Below, piece after piece: positions 22,546 through 35,400 of a stretch of 64,000 nt of DNA. Numbering within the stretch: position 1 is the first letter of the stretch; each line of letters begins with the position of its first letter. This DNA is from Emydura subglobosa (Eukaryota > Chordata > Testudines > Chelidae). The notes beneath the pieces are model-generated. The model did no database searches, had not been told where the DNA came from, and saw only the letters and a program-made list of their open reading frames with translations. Both the position numbers and the translations under genes were made by a program. The DNA lies in assembly GCA_007922225.1 (NCBI GenBank), contig ML679941.1:57809849-57873848 (forward strand). The letters are read 5' to 3'.

Positions 22546-23950
22546 TATATTCAATTTATCATTTATACTTGTTAGAAATTTCACATGAGTTACTTTTGCA
22601 TGTATGTCCATTATGGTATTGTTCACCTTCCTCTGAAGCATTTGATACTGGTCACTGTCCAAAGCAGGAAACAGACCTAGGTCTGAGTCACCATGGTAAT
22701 TCCTATTATTTTACATAATGGAGGATCTAAGACCTCAGAGTTTACACTTCCAAATTTAATTTAATATTATGTTTATGTAGTATCAAAACAAGTCAAATGA
22801 TTTCATTCATATGCAGTGGAAGGTTTCAGCCTGCCACTCTGGAAATGTAGAGAACAGTATTGTGAAGAGGAGAGGGGATTATTTGGGGTAGATACGCCAT
22901 TCCTTTTATTAAAATGTAGCTACACAAATGTCATGTGGGTTTGATGATACTAACAAATGCAAGAAATTTGTTCAAACAAGCATAGATGGAAGATATACAT
23001 GTTAATTTCTGTTTATCATGATGGGCAAACATCTATGAACTTACCAGGAGAGACCTAGGTGACTTTTTATTTTGTCTTTTAAATCCATTTTCTTCTTCCA
23101 TGACGTCTTCTTTTTTCTGTCACTTCATTTGGCCTAGAACCATCTGCAGGGCACACTCTGAAGTTATTAGACAGCTCAGTAGGGACCGGTCACGCTTTAT
23201 GTGGGGGCATTGACTGTGAAATATCACCTTGTTCCACCAACAAAATGGCTCATTTGTCCACCATGTCCTAGTTTACCTTGTTTTGTTTTCTCTATCGTCA
23301 TTTGCATCCTAATGAGCTCAGATGATGCAGTTTTATGGAGAGCCACTGACTTTCCAAGAAGGGTCATTTGTATTGCTGTGGTTAATGGTTACTAATGCAG
23401 ATATCCTTAATAGCTATTTAACAAACTATTTGTTCCTAAGCAGTCTGTTATCTTTACTCCTTTGATTTGGAGATAAAAGCTTGCTTAGTAACTTTTACCT
23501 TGCTCTAACTCTGATAATAGCTTATTCTGGTGTCTTTTATACACATTATTTATTAACTAGACATCTGTGATTCCATGTAGGACAGGTCAGATGTTGGACA
23601 AACAGGCCAGACATAAAGAACAATCTAGCTGCAATTTTTCTTTCTCCCAGTTACCGTCAGCAATGACAAATTTAAACTGTATCGTCAATGCTGTGACATG
23701 TAACATATGTATATGCAACAATTTTATCACTGAACACTATGATAATCCTCATCCTCATTATACAATGTTATTTTAAAGAACATTGTTCTTACTTCAAAAC
23801 GATTTGCAAACTACTCTGCCAATATTGGAAAAAGCATAGTAATAACTCTGGGTACCTATGCTTGTCTCATCCAGATATTCTGATCACTGCTTTCTGTGGT
23901 ATTAATTAATTCTTTTAGTTTGTATAGAACATGTTCTAGTTACATTTGTT
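22546..23950. other. No recognisable gene
   Basis: No repeat landmark was recognised. ATTTGCATCCTAATGAG (23301-23317) contains an octamer-like and a TAAT-type word, but isolated words of this size are not evidence of an enhancer. Confidence 0.4.
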
Positions 23951-23954
23951 ATCA

Positions 23955-24100
23955 GGAATAAATAATCTGTATTATGGTAGCACACAAAGGCCTCAATCAA
24001 AATTGGGGGCCCATTGCAGTGGGCGCAGTGCAAACCCATAAATAAAAAGATAGTCTCTACTTCAGTGAGCATGTGGTCTGATAGTCACTTGCAATTCAAC
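23955..24100 (-). repeat. CORE-SINE-type tail fragment, reverse orientation
   Basis: TATTATGGTAGCAC, then GGGGGCCCATTGCAGTGGGC and GTGCAAACCC, then GATAGTCTCTACTTCAGTGAGC match the same tail as 5582-5690 in reverse orientation. Confidence 0.6.
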
Positions 24101-24339
24101 CCCACATAAGGATAGAGTACAAAGACACAAGATACCCAGAAAGTAAGAAGCAATTCCTGAACCTTGCTTCCCTAAAATAAGGGTGGATTAAGGCTCTGTT
24201 CTGATTGGAATAATGAAATATTTTGGGATGGCATGCCACATTTTGTTTAATTTATATGGAAATGTGGCTCTATTTCTAAATGACATGAATTTGGCCTTTG
24301 AACTCCTATATTATACAGAGCTTACTCATGTTATCGAGT

Positions 24340-24515
24340 GCGCATTATGAACCTCTGGGATGCTGTACAAACATAAAAACAGTTACTTAAATGGTAAGCT
24401 CTTTGGGACAGGGTTTGTCATGTTGTTCTCTGTTTGTGCATTGTCTAGCACAATGGGGTCCTGGTCTAGGACTGGGGTCCAAGGTGCTACAGTAATGCAA
24501 CTAATAAATCATATT
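24340..24515 (+). repeat. CORE-SINE-type tail fragment, plus orientation
   Basis: TAAGCTCTTTGGGACAGGG, TGCATTGTCTAGCACAATGG, GGTCCTGGTCTAGGACTGG and GGTGCTACAGTAATGC, ending with AATAAAT, form the plus-strand version of the tail seen reversed at 23955. Confidence 0.7.
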
Positions 24516-25516
24516 AATTAAACTAATAATGGATCCAATGTTCCACTGACACCACCGAGTGCAGTAAAATATGACATATAGAAAAATAGCCCAAAGGAAG
24601 AGAAAATGAAAAAAGGGAGGAAATGGTCAATGATGAAGTGACTGAAATGGAAAAGTCTTACAATGAACCATTAAGTTTTCCTGTGGAGGACGCAAGCACA
24701 TATCCTCAGATTGACAATTGCATAAATAGGAGTCAACTAAGAAGACTCCAGTCTTATTCAGATCAAGTCAATCTCTCTTCATATCTGATGAAACATAAGG
24801 GGAGGGGAGAGGTATTTACTCAGATACCTCATTCCTAGATTACTGGGGACATTACTGATGAAACCTAACTTGAATGTGATTTTATAAATATTAGTAATTT
24901 GGCCAGTACACTCAAAAATACAAACTATGGCCCTGATCCTGCAATGAGTTCTATTTGGGTACAGGGGTCTGCATGTTCTTTGGAGGATTTTGCTACTAAA
25001 ATCAAACTTCTTCCTGTTTTAAGATGGTAATTATTTTCCCAAAAAGGCATCAGTGTGTGAGAGAGGTTTTTTCATTATTCCAAAAAAAAATGATTTGTTT
25101 GGTTTTATTCTGATGCTATTTACCAGTATCACTTTAATATATTCTATTTTGCCTGCCCTACATTTTTTTTAAAAAGCCCATTTGTCAGTCACTAGTATGT
25201 CCTCAATAAAGATGTTTTAAAATCTTTTAGTGTTTGCGAGTGAATACTGTAAGCTAGAGGCATTCTACTCTAAAAGAGTAAATGCACTTTTTCCACAAAG
25301 GGAATTTCTAAAGCTGTCTCCATATAATTCATTTAAAAACAAAAACAAAAAAAGGCAATCCCACTCATCAGCAAAGCATTAAAGATTTTTACAAAAAGGC
25401 TAATTTGCAGCAGGAAAAGAAATAAAAATTATGATGTCCATATCACTGTGACCTGCAGCTGTACCATAATATCTCATAACCTGAGCATGGGTGGTGGTAC
25501 ATGGATGGAAGACAGA
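24516..25516. other. No recognisable gene
   Basis: GGCCCTGATCCTGCAATGAG (24929-24948) is one arm of the common palindromic repeat. The rest is unassigned. The 71-codon frame at 24623 has no recognisable motif. Confidence 0.4.
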
Positions 25517-27235
25517 AGAATATAAGAATGGCCATAATGGGTCAGACAAATGATCCATCTAGCCCAATATCCTGTCTTCCAACAATGATCAATTCCAGAT
25601 GCTTCAGAGGGAATGAACAGAACAGGTAATTATTACGTGATCCATCCCATTGCCTATTTCCAGCTTCTGGCAAACACCAATCCCTGCCTATCCTGGCTTA
25701 ATAGCCATTTATGGACCATGAATTTATCTAGTTCTTTACTGAACCCCATAATAGTCTTGGCCTTCACAACATTCTCTGGCAAGGAGTTGCAGAGGTTGAC
25801 TGTGCTTTGTGTGAAGAAATACTTCCTTTTGTTCACTTTAAACCTGTTGCCTATTAATTTCATTTGGTGATCCCTATTTCTTGAGTTATGAGATGGAGTA
25901 AATAACACTTCCTTATTTACTTTCTCACACCAGTCATGATTTTATAAACATCTATCATATCTCCCCCTTAGTCCTCTCTTTGCCAAACTGAAAAGTCCCA
26001 GTCTTAATCTCTTCTCATCTGGAAGCTTCTTCATATCCCTAACCATTTTTGTTGATCTTTTCTGTACCTTTTTCAATTCCAATATATCTCTTTTTTGAGA
26101 TGGGATGACCAAATCTGAATGCAGTAATCAAGATATGAGTATGCCATGGATTTATAAAGAGGCAATATGATATTTTCTGTCTTATTATCTATCCCTTTCC
26201 TAATGATTCCCAACATTCTGTTAGCTTTTTTGATTGTCACTGCACATTAAGTTAATGTTTTCAGAGAACTATCCACAATGACTCCAAGATCTCTTTCTTG
26301 AGTGGTAATGGCTAATTTAGACCCCATCATTTTTATGTATAGTTGGGATTATGTTTTCCAGTGTGCATTACTTTGAACATATCAGCATTGAATTTTGTCT
26401 GCAATTTTGTTGCTCAGTGATCCAGTGGAGTGAGATCCCTTTGTAAATCTTTGCAGTCAGTTTTGCACTTAACTTTGAGTAATTTTGTATCATATGCAAA
26501 TTTTGCCATGTCACTGTTCACCCACTTTTCCAGATCATTTATGAATATGTTGAACAGTACTGGCCCCAGTACAGACTCCTGGGGGACACCACTATTTACC
26601 TCTCTTCATTCTGAAAACTGACTGTTTATTCCTACTATTTGTTTCCTATTTTTTAACCAGTTACAGATCCAGGAAAGAACTTTCTCTCTTATTCCATGAC
26701 CGCTTACTTTGTTTAAGAGCCTTTCGTGAAAGACCTTGTCAAAGGTTTTCTGAAAATCTAAGTACACTATATTCACTGGAACACCCTTGTCCACATGCTC
26801 AAAGAATTATAGTAGATTGGTGAAGCATGATTTCTCTTTACAAAAACCATGTTGATTCTTCCCCAACAAATTGTATTAATCTGTGTCTGATAATTCTGTT
26901 CTTTACTATAGCTTCAACCAATTTGCCTGATATGGAAGTTAGGCTTACCAGCCTGTAATTGCCGGGATTGCCTCTGCAGCCTTTTTAAAAAAAAAAAAAA
27001 TAGCGTCACTTTAATCACTCTCCAGTCATCTGGTACAGAAGCTGATTTAATGATAGGTTACATACCACAGTTAGTAGTTCTGCAATTTCACATTCAAGTT
27101 CCCTCAGAACTTTTGGGTGAATACCATCTAGTCTTGGTGAATTATTAATGTTTAATTTATCAATTTGTTCCAAAACCTCCTCCAATGACATCTTTAACAC
27201 AAAACTAGTGTGATGCAAGAATGTCTTTAGTTAAT
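25517..27235 (-). mobile_element. CR1 LINE, 5'-truncated, minus strand
   Basis: A 1.7 kb 3' portion. Its 3' terminus is at the left, where the plus strand begins ATAAGAATGGCCATAATGGG, the reverse complement of the same CR1 terminus seen at 8511-8531. The 5' break lies within the reverse transcriptase region near 27190-27235. An A-rich tract of about 16 bp at 26984-27000 interrupts it. It is the same lineage as the plus-strand copy at 6895. Confidence 0.92.
25650..27218 (-). pseudogene. CR1 ORF2 remnant (reverse transcriptase C-terminal part)
   Basis: Minus-strand fragments read in order. Segment 27015-27218 has the INNSPRLDGIHPKVLREL region (normally GPDGIHP). Segment 26606-26794 has VYLDFQKTFDKV (normally AFDKV) and the WI-NWLKNRKQ stretch. 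Segment 26430-26600 has SVLGPVLFNIFINDL followed by MAKFAYDTKLL. In that last stretch the catalytic A-D-D reads Ala-Tyr-Asp (plus strand 26489-26497), so one of the paired aspartates is lost. Segment 25654-25908 has the NVVKAKTIM-FSKELDKFM C-terminal region. Frames shift several times and the protein is not functional. Confidence 0.87.
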
Positions 27236-27304
27236 TCAGAAGTCTGCACCCTTCTATCTGAATAAGCACTACTGACTTTGATGGGCTTTGGATCAAGCAC
27301 TTAA

Positions 27305-27840
27305 TATTCAATAGTGGTATTAGGGGCCAGGTTTACAAACCTATTTAGGTGCCTGTAAAGGGTCCCCTGTTGTGGGCGGGGCCGGTGGCCTTCCCTTGCC
27401 ACCAATCTCTGAGGAAGGCCACACCTCCTGGCGCCCGTGCCCTCTGGGGAATCCTAACAAAAGGGAGACAGTCTCCTGCCCTTAGTAGGGCGAGCCCTGG
27501 TTCCAGACCCGGCCCTTAGGCTGGGCGGGCCAACCGGTCAGGTGAAGACCCAGGCTCTGGCACCAAGGGAGAGATGTCTTTCTCCCTTGGCCACCTTCCC
27601 TTGATTGAGTGGGAAGGCCTGCTCTTTATACTTCCTGCCCTGCCTACCTGCTTCTGGTCAGGTGGTGCTGTACTTCTGGATCCACCCCCCAGAGCAGGTT
27701 TAACTTTTCCTTGCCGTCAATCTCTAAGGGAGGCCATCCATCCCGGCTATGGTGCCTAATGGGATTTTGAAACTCAGTGAGAGTTAGGCACCTAACTCAC
27801 TTAGGCAGTTCTGAAAATCCCTGGCTCTAGGGGATTGGGC
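27305..27840. mobile_element. Foldback element interrupted by a GC-rich segment
   Basis: The left arm (27320-27356, GGGGCCAGGTTTACAAACC, then TTTAGGTGCCTG) and the right arm (27750-27832, GGTGCCTAATGGGATTTTG, then GGCACCTAAC and TCTGAAAATCCCTGGCTC) are inverted partners. About 390 bp of GC-rich sequence separates them where only a short loop is expected. Confidence 0.55.
27357..27748. other. GC-rich insertion with internal direct repeats
   Basis: Two diverged direct repeats of about 35 bp, TGCCACCAATCTCTGAGG at 27398 and TGCCGTCAATCTCTAAGG at 27712, bracket about 300 bp. It could be a small LTR-like or unclassified non-autonomous insertion. The 61-codon frame at 27574 is not recognisable. 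Confidence 0.4.
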
Positions 27841-28784
27841 TAATAGATAAAATGTAAGATGGAAGCCCAGAATGGCATATTTAGCTACATAAGTTTTCTT
27901 TGTACTTTCATCTTTAATTGCCTGACAAAGCACATTAAAGTCAAAGGGAGTTTTTTCATTCACTTCAGCATTGCAGGCTCTGAATCAAGCCTTGTTCACT
28001 TTAGTGCTGAATGTCACTGAGAAGATTCAGATATTATGTGCTCTCACATGGAAACTTTGCTTTTGTTCTTTCTTTATGTTTTTCTTTATCTAAAATAAAG
28101 TCATTCTAACTGAACGTAGATGTGTAGCCTTTCTTGGAAGAACAGCAAGAATTCTAGTGACAAGATGGGGTTTTGATTCAAAGTAGCAGTATCTGAAGTG
28201 TAAAAATTAAAATTTCCTCATGTAAAAATGATATGCTTATGGTATTTATAAAGCTGTAAGCAGGATAAGAGTACTATTAGAATGCCTGTAAGCTAGAGTC
28301 AGTGACAAATACTTCCTTGTTATTAATTTTGTGAATGAAGGGAATAGCACAATACACTACCACGGGTGTCACCTGCAGAGCTATGGTTCTAAAATTCTGT
28401 CAGTGCTTCAAACTGAGCATGCTTCTTTAGAGGTGTAGTAAGAGCATACTCCAGGTCTAAACTTAGCATATTGTATACCACATAGTTCATGAGAAAATGA
28501 ACTATTTATCTCCCGTTGGAATGAACAGGAGTCACAATTTATGAGCCACATAAGAGTGAAAATATAGAACTTTGCTAAATTATGAGTAAGGTGATGTTTT
28601 GCAGTTATGCAGTCATTCAAACTGGCTTCCATTTTAATAAAATTGAAGCTTGTCTTCTAATTACATTAAAGAATACTCCAAGTCCTTTGAGGATTTTGGG
28701 AAAAAATCTATTGTCATGTAAAAATAGGTAATGTACAAACTTATCTAAAATATCACAAGGCATTTTAGTGTGTAAACTTAGTCC
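27841..28784. other. No recognisable gene
   Basis: AT-rich sequence. AAAGTCAAAGGGAG with ATTGCAGGCTCTGAATC (27940-27985) looks like one arm of the palindromic repeat family. Otherwise unassigned. Confidence 0.4.
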
Positions 28785-29277
28785 ACAGTATGTGGAATCA
28801 AAGAATTAATCATAAAATTGATTAATAGAATGCCTGGTCTGAAACTGGTCATAGAAGGCCTGGCCTGAAGTTGTAGCCTGAAACTGAAATAGAAGGCCCA
28901 GGCTAAGCCATAAACAGAATGCCTCAACTGAACCACACCCGAGAGGCAAGTCTCTGTTACGAGCCTTAAGCCTTATTGAAGTCTGAACAGACTTCACCTG
29001 TTTTGATAAGTACCAGTACCTGCCCCCCTTTGTCTTACTGGCCCCATAGAGACTTACTCCATACAAATTAGCATTTGAACAAGTACTGTGTCACCACCCA
29101 TCTTCAGGTGTTAGCCAGGGTCCCTGAAAACCTGATTGTATAATCAAGTGACTCATTGGGCGTTCCTGTGAGGGTGTCTGGTGTGCCCCACTGTGCATTG
29201 TGATTGTCTTTCTGTTAAGTATAAACTGTTAATCAAATTCACTATACGATCAACATGTAAATGAACCTAAGCAACCC

Positions 29278-29286
29278 CTATATAAG
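29278..29286 (+). promoter_or_regulatory. TATA box of the solo LTR
   Basis: CTATATAAG, placed about 140 bp before the polyadenylation-like signal, as expected for a U3/R boundary. Activity is unknown. Confidence 0.6.
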
Positions 29287-29423
29287 TCTTTTGTATCTGG
29301 TAGCCAGGTGAAGTACATGTGCCCAGCATCCAGACATGCTGCTAGACTTCCCTATAGCCACCTGGGTTTTCCCTATGGCTATAGTATTCCCCATAGCTAT
29401 GGTTATGTGATTGTGTGTGTCAC

Positions 29424-29430
29424 AATTAAA
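29424..29430 (+). promoter_or_regulatory. Polyadenylation-like signal of the solo LTR
   Basis: AATTAAA contains ATTAAA, the most common variant signal, about 50 bp before the LTR end. Confidence 0.55.
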
Positions 29431-29485
29431 GCTGCACCCGATCCAACTCTAAAATGTAGCAGTGTGATTCTTTTCCACGACAGTA

Positions 29486-32400
29486 TAACAGGCAGATGGG
29501 AATGACAAACTATGATAGCTCCAATAGGATTATTATGATGTATCAGGTCAGTGAACCGTGAAATGAGAGGCATTATTCAACAGACCCCAACAACTCCATA
29601 CAAAATGAGATAACATACTGTCAGGTAAGTATTCTCAATGTTAGTACACAATACAAAATATATACAGCACTCAGTGTGCTGACAATTTGAAAAACAGAAT
29701 TAAAAATGGATCATGACTTGCCGTTTTCTATGAAAAATTGTCTGGGCAGCTTTCATTAGTTCATTATTAGATGTAAAAGAAAAGATTGAGCTACTGTAAT
29801 TATTACATATATATATTATGTAAACTAAGGCAGGAAAGTCTTTTGTCATTCATTTTAGAGCTGCTCAATGATCCTAAGAATGTGGATTCAAGGTGAACTG
29901 CAAAGCAAAAGAAATTGTTTGTTTGTGTTCTGTACAACAATTTAATACATAAAGACTTCAAATCTATACTTATATGTTTTTCTTTTCTTTTTTTAAAAAA
30001 GGTCTTGTATTCATTTATTTTTTTCTTAAAAATATCTTAGGTCTTATATCTAATAACTAGAGATCAGTCTTAAGATAACCATTATCTTATAAAATATTGA
30101 TCTTCCTGTTTTTGTTAAAGAAGCCTTTGCAATGATTTATTGGCATTGCAATAAATGTTGAAAACGGAGCAATCATTTTCTCAGAACTCATTTGCAAGGG
30201 AGGTCCCAGTTTTATTTTCCTTTTTCTGTCACTTAATGACTGGGAACAATGCAGTTTGACTTTCAGTCTGTTTTGTTGTTACTGTTACTTCAGTTTTTTA
30301 AGAGTCTTCCTATCACAGTGGCCTGAACTCCCTACCAATTCTGTTTTGTGTTTAGTGAGAGCCACCCCCAATGGGACGATTATGGGGAATCTCCCAGAGT
30401 TTCTAGTCCTCTGTATAGGTTTCTCTCAATATGAAGCTCCAGAATCAGAAATCCATACTACAGAGGGATAGATTTATATACTAAATTGGCATTTCAGTTC
30501 TTTGCAAGAAGATCTCAAAAGTTAAGCACAGAAGAACCATACTCCACCAGAATTACATTACCAGTAACCATTTAGCAATAGAAACATCTGAAACAATAAC
30601 TTATAGATAACTTTCTGAGGAAGATTAGTAAATAAGAATTTTGTTTGCTTGGTGATTACAGGCCACAGACTGAATCCACGTGACTATCTTGGATAAAACA
30701 AGGTGAAAACAATTCAATTATGTCAAGATGAAATTTAACATGTGGTTGAAAAGGGCAGCATTTGGATGCAATAATAACATTCTTAATTAGGGATCATCCG
30801 AAGGCCCACAAACTCATACTGTGATTTTCTTTTAAAAAGTGATTATATTTTGTTCTGTGTTCTATCTTTCCCATAGAATATATCTGATCAACATATTGTG
30901 AATAAGGTTAACAGCTGTTCCACTCATCTCCTTACAGTAAAAGAATAGCCAACTACTTGAGTACAAGTCATAAATTATGACACAAATTCTTCTGTTGTAA
31001 ATATTTGAGAAAAGTTAGCCTTAAATATGAATTTATAGTACCAGCCTCAAGTAACTGATTACAGAATAGACTTTCTTTTAAATCATTCATGAGGTAAGAA
31101 TAGTAATGGATATACAAACTCTATGGTAGCCCAAGGTAGGACAAGGTGAATGGTATGGCCTGAATATTAAGAGCTCTATTTAAAATACTGATTTATGAAC
31201 AATGTTATGTAATTTTACATGACAGCAAAAGTTACTCTGTATCTACTCAGGGTATATACAGAAATATAAATATATTTCTTTTATATAGCGTTCCCATAAC
31301 ACTAGAGACAGGAATTTTGCAATTGTTCCCTGTAACGCCCTTTGCAGAAAGAAGCCATCATCTAGAGTTAATAGTCAGGAGGCAGCAGCATGGAAAGACT
31401 GAGAAGTGGCTGCTCTGAGAAAGAAAATGCACATCTCTGCAGTTTAGAGAGAACTAGATTTACATTCCTGGAGGCCGTAAATGTTTTGTCATGAAAGCAA
31501 AGAAATGAGCAGAGGTTTTCCTGAATACCCTCACTCCCTGAATGCCTTTGCAAATCTCAGGCTCCTCCTTGCCATCTTCCCCATATTCTGTAGGTATGAA
31601 CTGTAACCGGTCACCTCTTTTCTCCTTTTGTTTCCAGTGGACAGTTATCTACCACTCCCCCAGATCCAGAGTTTTACTGTGCCAGGAAGTAGACAGCTTC
31701 CCCTACATCCATGAAAAAGGTAGTCTTCCCACCTGCACCAATGAAACTGTGAAAGTTTCCTTCCGATGTCAACATTTGTATAGACACAAACCTTCAGCCC
31801 TGAAACTTCCCAAAGTTTGTCATGCCTCGCTTAGTTCGGGATTGATAACAGAAAATGAAATCAAATCAGCTTCTCCCGGTTCTTGTAGAACTGTCACAAA
31901 GTGGATGTTACTTTAAGAAAGAGTTTTATGTCTGAAATATTTTCTGCTCCTGTTTCTAATCTTAGCATTTTGCAAACATAACTTACGAAGAGACTATTCA
32001 AGGGGAAGCAGATTCAAATTAGTCAGTGCATATGGTATATCAGCACCATCTGCAGTAGATTACTGTTTGCTTGTTTGACAATATGGCCCCTGCGCTAGGT
32101 CTGTATGCCCTTGCTTGAGCCCTCCAGAAGACGTAACTCACTGTTTTGCTTATTTAGAACCTAATTAACCATAATAGTCTTCAGGCAGCTGACAGAGTCC
32201 ACTGATGATTGTGTGAGATATTTTTCTTGTGGAATTAACAAAAACAACAATCCTTATCTTAAAGGTATGTTGCATTGCCTTGGAGAGTGGCCACAGGCAG
32301 AGTAAAAGACTTTTCCATTTCCTTTTATCCAGTGGATTTTTTATTTTGCTAATAACAAAGCCTTTTGTAAGCACTCTTCATTGCATTTCCTTTCAGTGTA

Positions 32401-35400
32401 ATACCCACTTTTAAAGTTTCACTCTTATCAACAGTGAGGTAAATTGAGCACTACAAGCTATGTTTCTTCGAGGGTGTCCCTTTGCATCTCTAAAGAAATA
32501 CAGGGGTCTTTTCTTGATTTATTTGAGAGCATAACTCCCATTAATGCTAATGGAAGTTATAAGTATGAATATTATTAACCCCTTTGCTGTGTGTGTCAGC
32601 TAATATTCTTCAACTGCAAGGAATTTTATTGCTTAAAATCACCTTAATCTTTTCTCATATTTGCTAGTTCCATTTGCCTCATTAAATCTCTACATAGTGT
32701 CATGTTATTTGTTCCTATATTGCCGGTACAAAGAAAAGTTAAGTCAAAGTCATTGAAGTTGATAAGATAAAAGTTTTTGCCAAGGGCCCACGGATTAATG
32801 AACAAATTCTGTAGCAATAACAAAAATGTCAACAGTTTACATCGAGTCTCATAGATTATCATGTGTGGAGCTTGTCAAGCTTCATTTTTCGTGAAAGCAT
32901 ATTTGAAAATCTTTTTCTGTTACAGGGTTCTAAAGATAGATGTATTAGGAATACAAAGCTTACCTGATTAAATAATTAAGTCCTTGTTAGCAATAATTAA
33001 ACACTAGCTTATTACAGAACTTTAATTATTTCTGCTTAGACATTTCAGGTTTCATGTAGTACTTTTACTATTGCAAAAGAGAACCATACACATAAACTTT
33101 ATGGGACTATTACTCTGACTTTTCTGATGTGTTCTTGTGCGCTCAGTTTCTTCTCATGTGGGTTTTCATATTTTATGGTGCTCTTTGAATTCATGCTGTG
33201 TATATATGAATGCCAAATCTCCCATTTCTGCATCATTTTTGGAATTCACTGCTGGCATCCCACAAAGAGCAAAGAATATCTTGTGTTATAGACTGACTTT
33301 CTTCAGCTGTTAACCATTGAGGCTGAGAAGCCCTCGTGGTTACATGTTTTCTAACATACTCTTCACAGTAAAAGATAAGCTCATCCCTTCAACAACATCC
33401 CAAACCCAAAGGGCACTATGGACTTCTCCCTTTGTGACATTTATCTTACATATGTACAAGAAGTTTAATCAGATTCTGATCCCAGTTACAGAGGTAAAAA
33501 TCTAGAGTATCTCTGGCTACAGCAGCTTTCATTTAGATTTACTCTAGTATAAAAGGAAGAAAATGTTGCCATTAATATTGACAAGCCCTTGACATTCATC
33601 AGATGGAAGAGGCTATGCAACTGGAATTGTTTCTTTTATTCCTGCATTTTACACTGAAGTTATTAAGCAATATACTTTATGAAGGAATAGTTTGAGCTGA
33701 AAGTGTGTACCAGTTGAGTTTACCTAACATCCAGAAATGCAGTTACATTTCCATTCAATAATTCTTCCACCGCAGAAACATGAAGTCTAGAAATGAACAG
33801 TTAAAAGAGGCAGCACTCTGCTCATGCCCAGGCCTGTCACTAAATGCAGGTGGTAGAAGTGGTTGCCTTCCCTGAAAATGGCAGAGCCTCTAGTCAGCTC
33901 CTGCATAAGCAGCTCTGAGCTTCAATTACTTAGTGTCCCTCCCAGCTGGCAGACCCCTGCCTTTTTAACATAAGCAGTGATAACCGGGGGGGTGGAGGGC
34001 TGCATCTGGGACCAGGATAGGTGCTCTGTTGGCTATGCCTCAGCCCAGCTAAACAGGGGAGTGCCCAGAGTAGGATTGTTCTCCTCACCATACAGCCACA
34101 GGGAGATGGTGGAAAGGAGTTGCTCTTTGATACCATTTTTTTTTCCTGCTTGTTAATTTTCTGATCACCAAATCACCGTAGATGGCCCCAGGAACAGCAG
34201 GAGGATGGCTATTTTGTGTGTAGGTAAAGCTAGGCTGGAAAGGTGCTCCACCTAAACCTGCTAACAGTCTGTGACAAAACAGGACCATAGAAATCATTCC
34301 ATAAACACAAAGATGACTACCATTTGCACAATCTAACCACTACTGAGCTGTAGATAACTGTGAAGAAAGTGCCTTTAAGACCTGCCAGCCAAATGCAATG
34401 TCAATCAGGAGCTTTCCCGTCAACAGGATGTTATTTTCTATAGACAATATCTAATCACAGAACAGAGAAGACAATCGTATTCCACTGAAAGAGTGAGCAC
34501 TGAATAAAGGGTTCTTTGTTACAATATAAGCTGTGTTAACACTCCACTGTCACATAACATGCTGAAGCACACCTTCATCATCCAGGATCAGCAACATTTT
34601 GTTTCTTTATAAATCAAATATATTTTATTTTATTTTGCAGTGATAGTCAGTAGAGCTCATGAATTTTGTGGTGGCTCTGGGCATAATTTCCAGAGGTGCT
34701 GAGATTCTATCTCCAAACTGAAGTCAAAGACTCTATTGTGTCTCAATTTGGATGTTCAAATATTGTGCACACAGTCGGTAGCCACTGTTGGGAAATGTGG
34801 CTGTTAGTGTCTGAGACTGTAATGAACAAATATGATCTTATAAGCACTGAAGATTGCATAGAAAACCATACCAGCACAATCTGCCCTGGCTGGCTCAATT
34901 TATCTTATGAGAACTAACCTCAACATTCAAAGTGACCTACTCTCTTCACTCCACTTCTCCATCCTGTACCTGACAGAATTACAGCCTATTAAAAAACAAA
35001 TGGTGTTTGGCGTTCCATGCTGACGAAGCAGCCCATGTTGTTTGACAAAACTTGTGTATGGAACAGGACTTCAAAGACTTCTGCACCATGTCACAGTGAC
35101 TTAGCTTGGATCACAGGATGACCATGGCTTACTCCATAATCTCTTTCTTGGTCACGCTGTCAAATGAGAGAACAGTCGAAGGGCAAAAGTTATCATCCAA
35201 ACTGCACTGTCACAATCAGTTATTTGTAGAAGTTCTTTCAGTCTGCTATAAAAATCTGACTGCCTTCATAAACAAATAACTGCATGGGTTATATACAAGA
35301 TAAGAAAAAGTACACAGGGGCTGAACTCACTATCTGATTAAATACCTATCTGTCTGATTAAATAATAAGGAAATTGTGGGGGTATAGAGACCTTGACTAG

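Larger units (their letters stand above)
28791..29479 (+). mobile_element. Solo LTR of an endogenous retrovirus-type element, 689 bp
   Basis: It starts TGTGGAATC and ends TTCCACG, a 7 bp inverted terminus with one change at the last base. ACAGTA directly precedes it (28785-28790) and directly follows it (29480-29485), a 6 bp target duplication. Inside, CTATATAAG lies at about 29278-29286 and AATTAAA, a variant polyadenylation signal, at 29424-29430, with about 50 bp to the end. Together these define U3, R and U5. No gag, pol or env lies on either side, so it is a solo LTR left by LTR-LTR recombination. A 6 bp duplication is usual for betaretrovirus-like (class II) elements; that class is an inference. 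Confidence 0.85.

Noticed and set aside
23301..23317. Octamer-like and homeobox-like words suggesting an enhancer
   Set aside because: Single short words are expected by chance in AT-rich DNA, and no cluster or conservation evidence is available.
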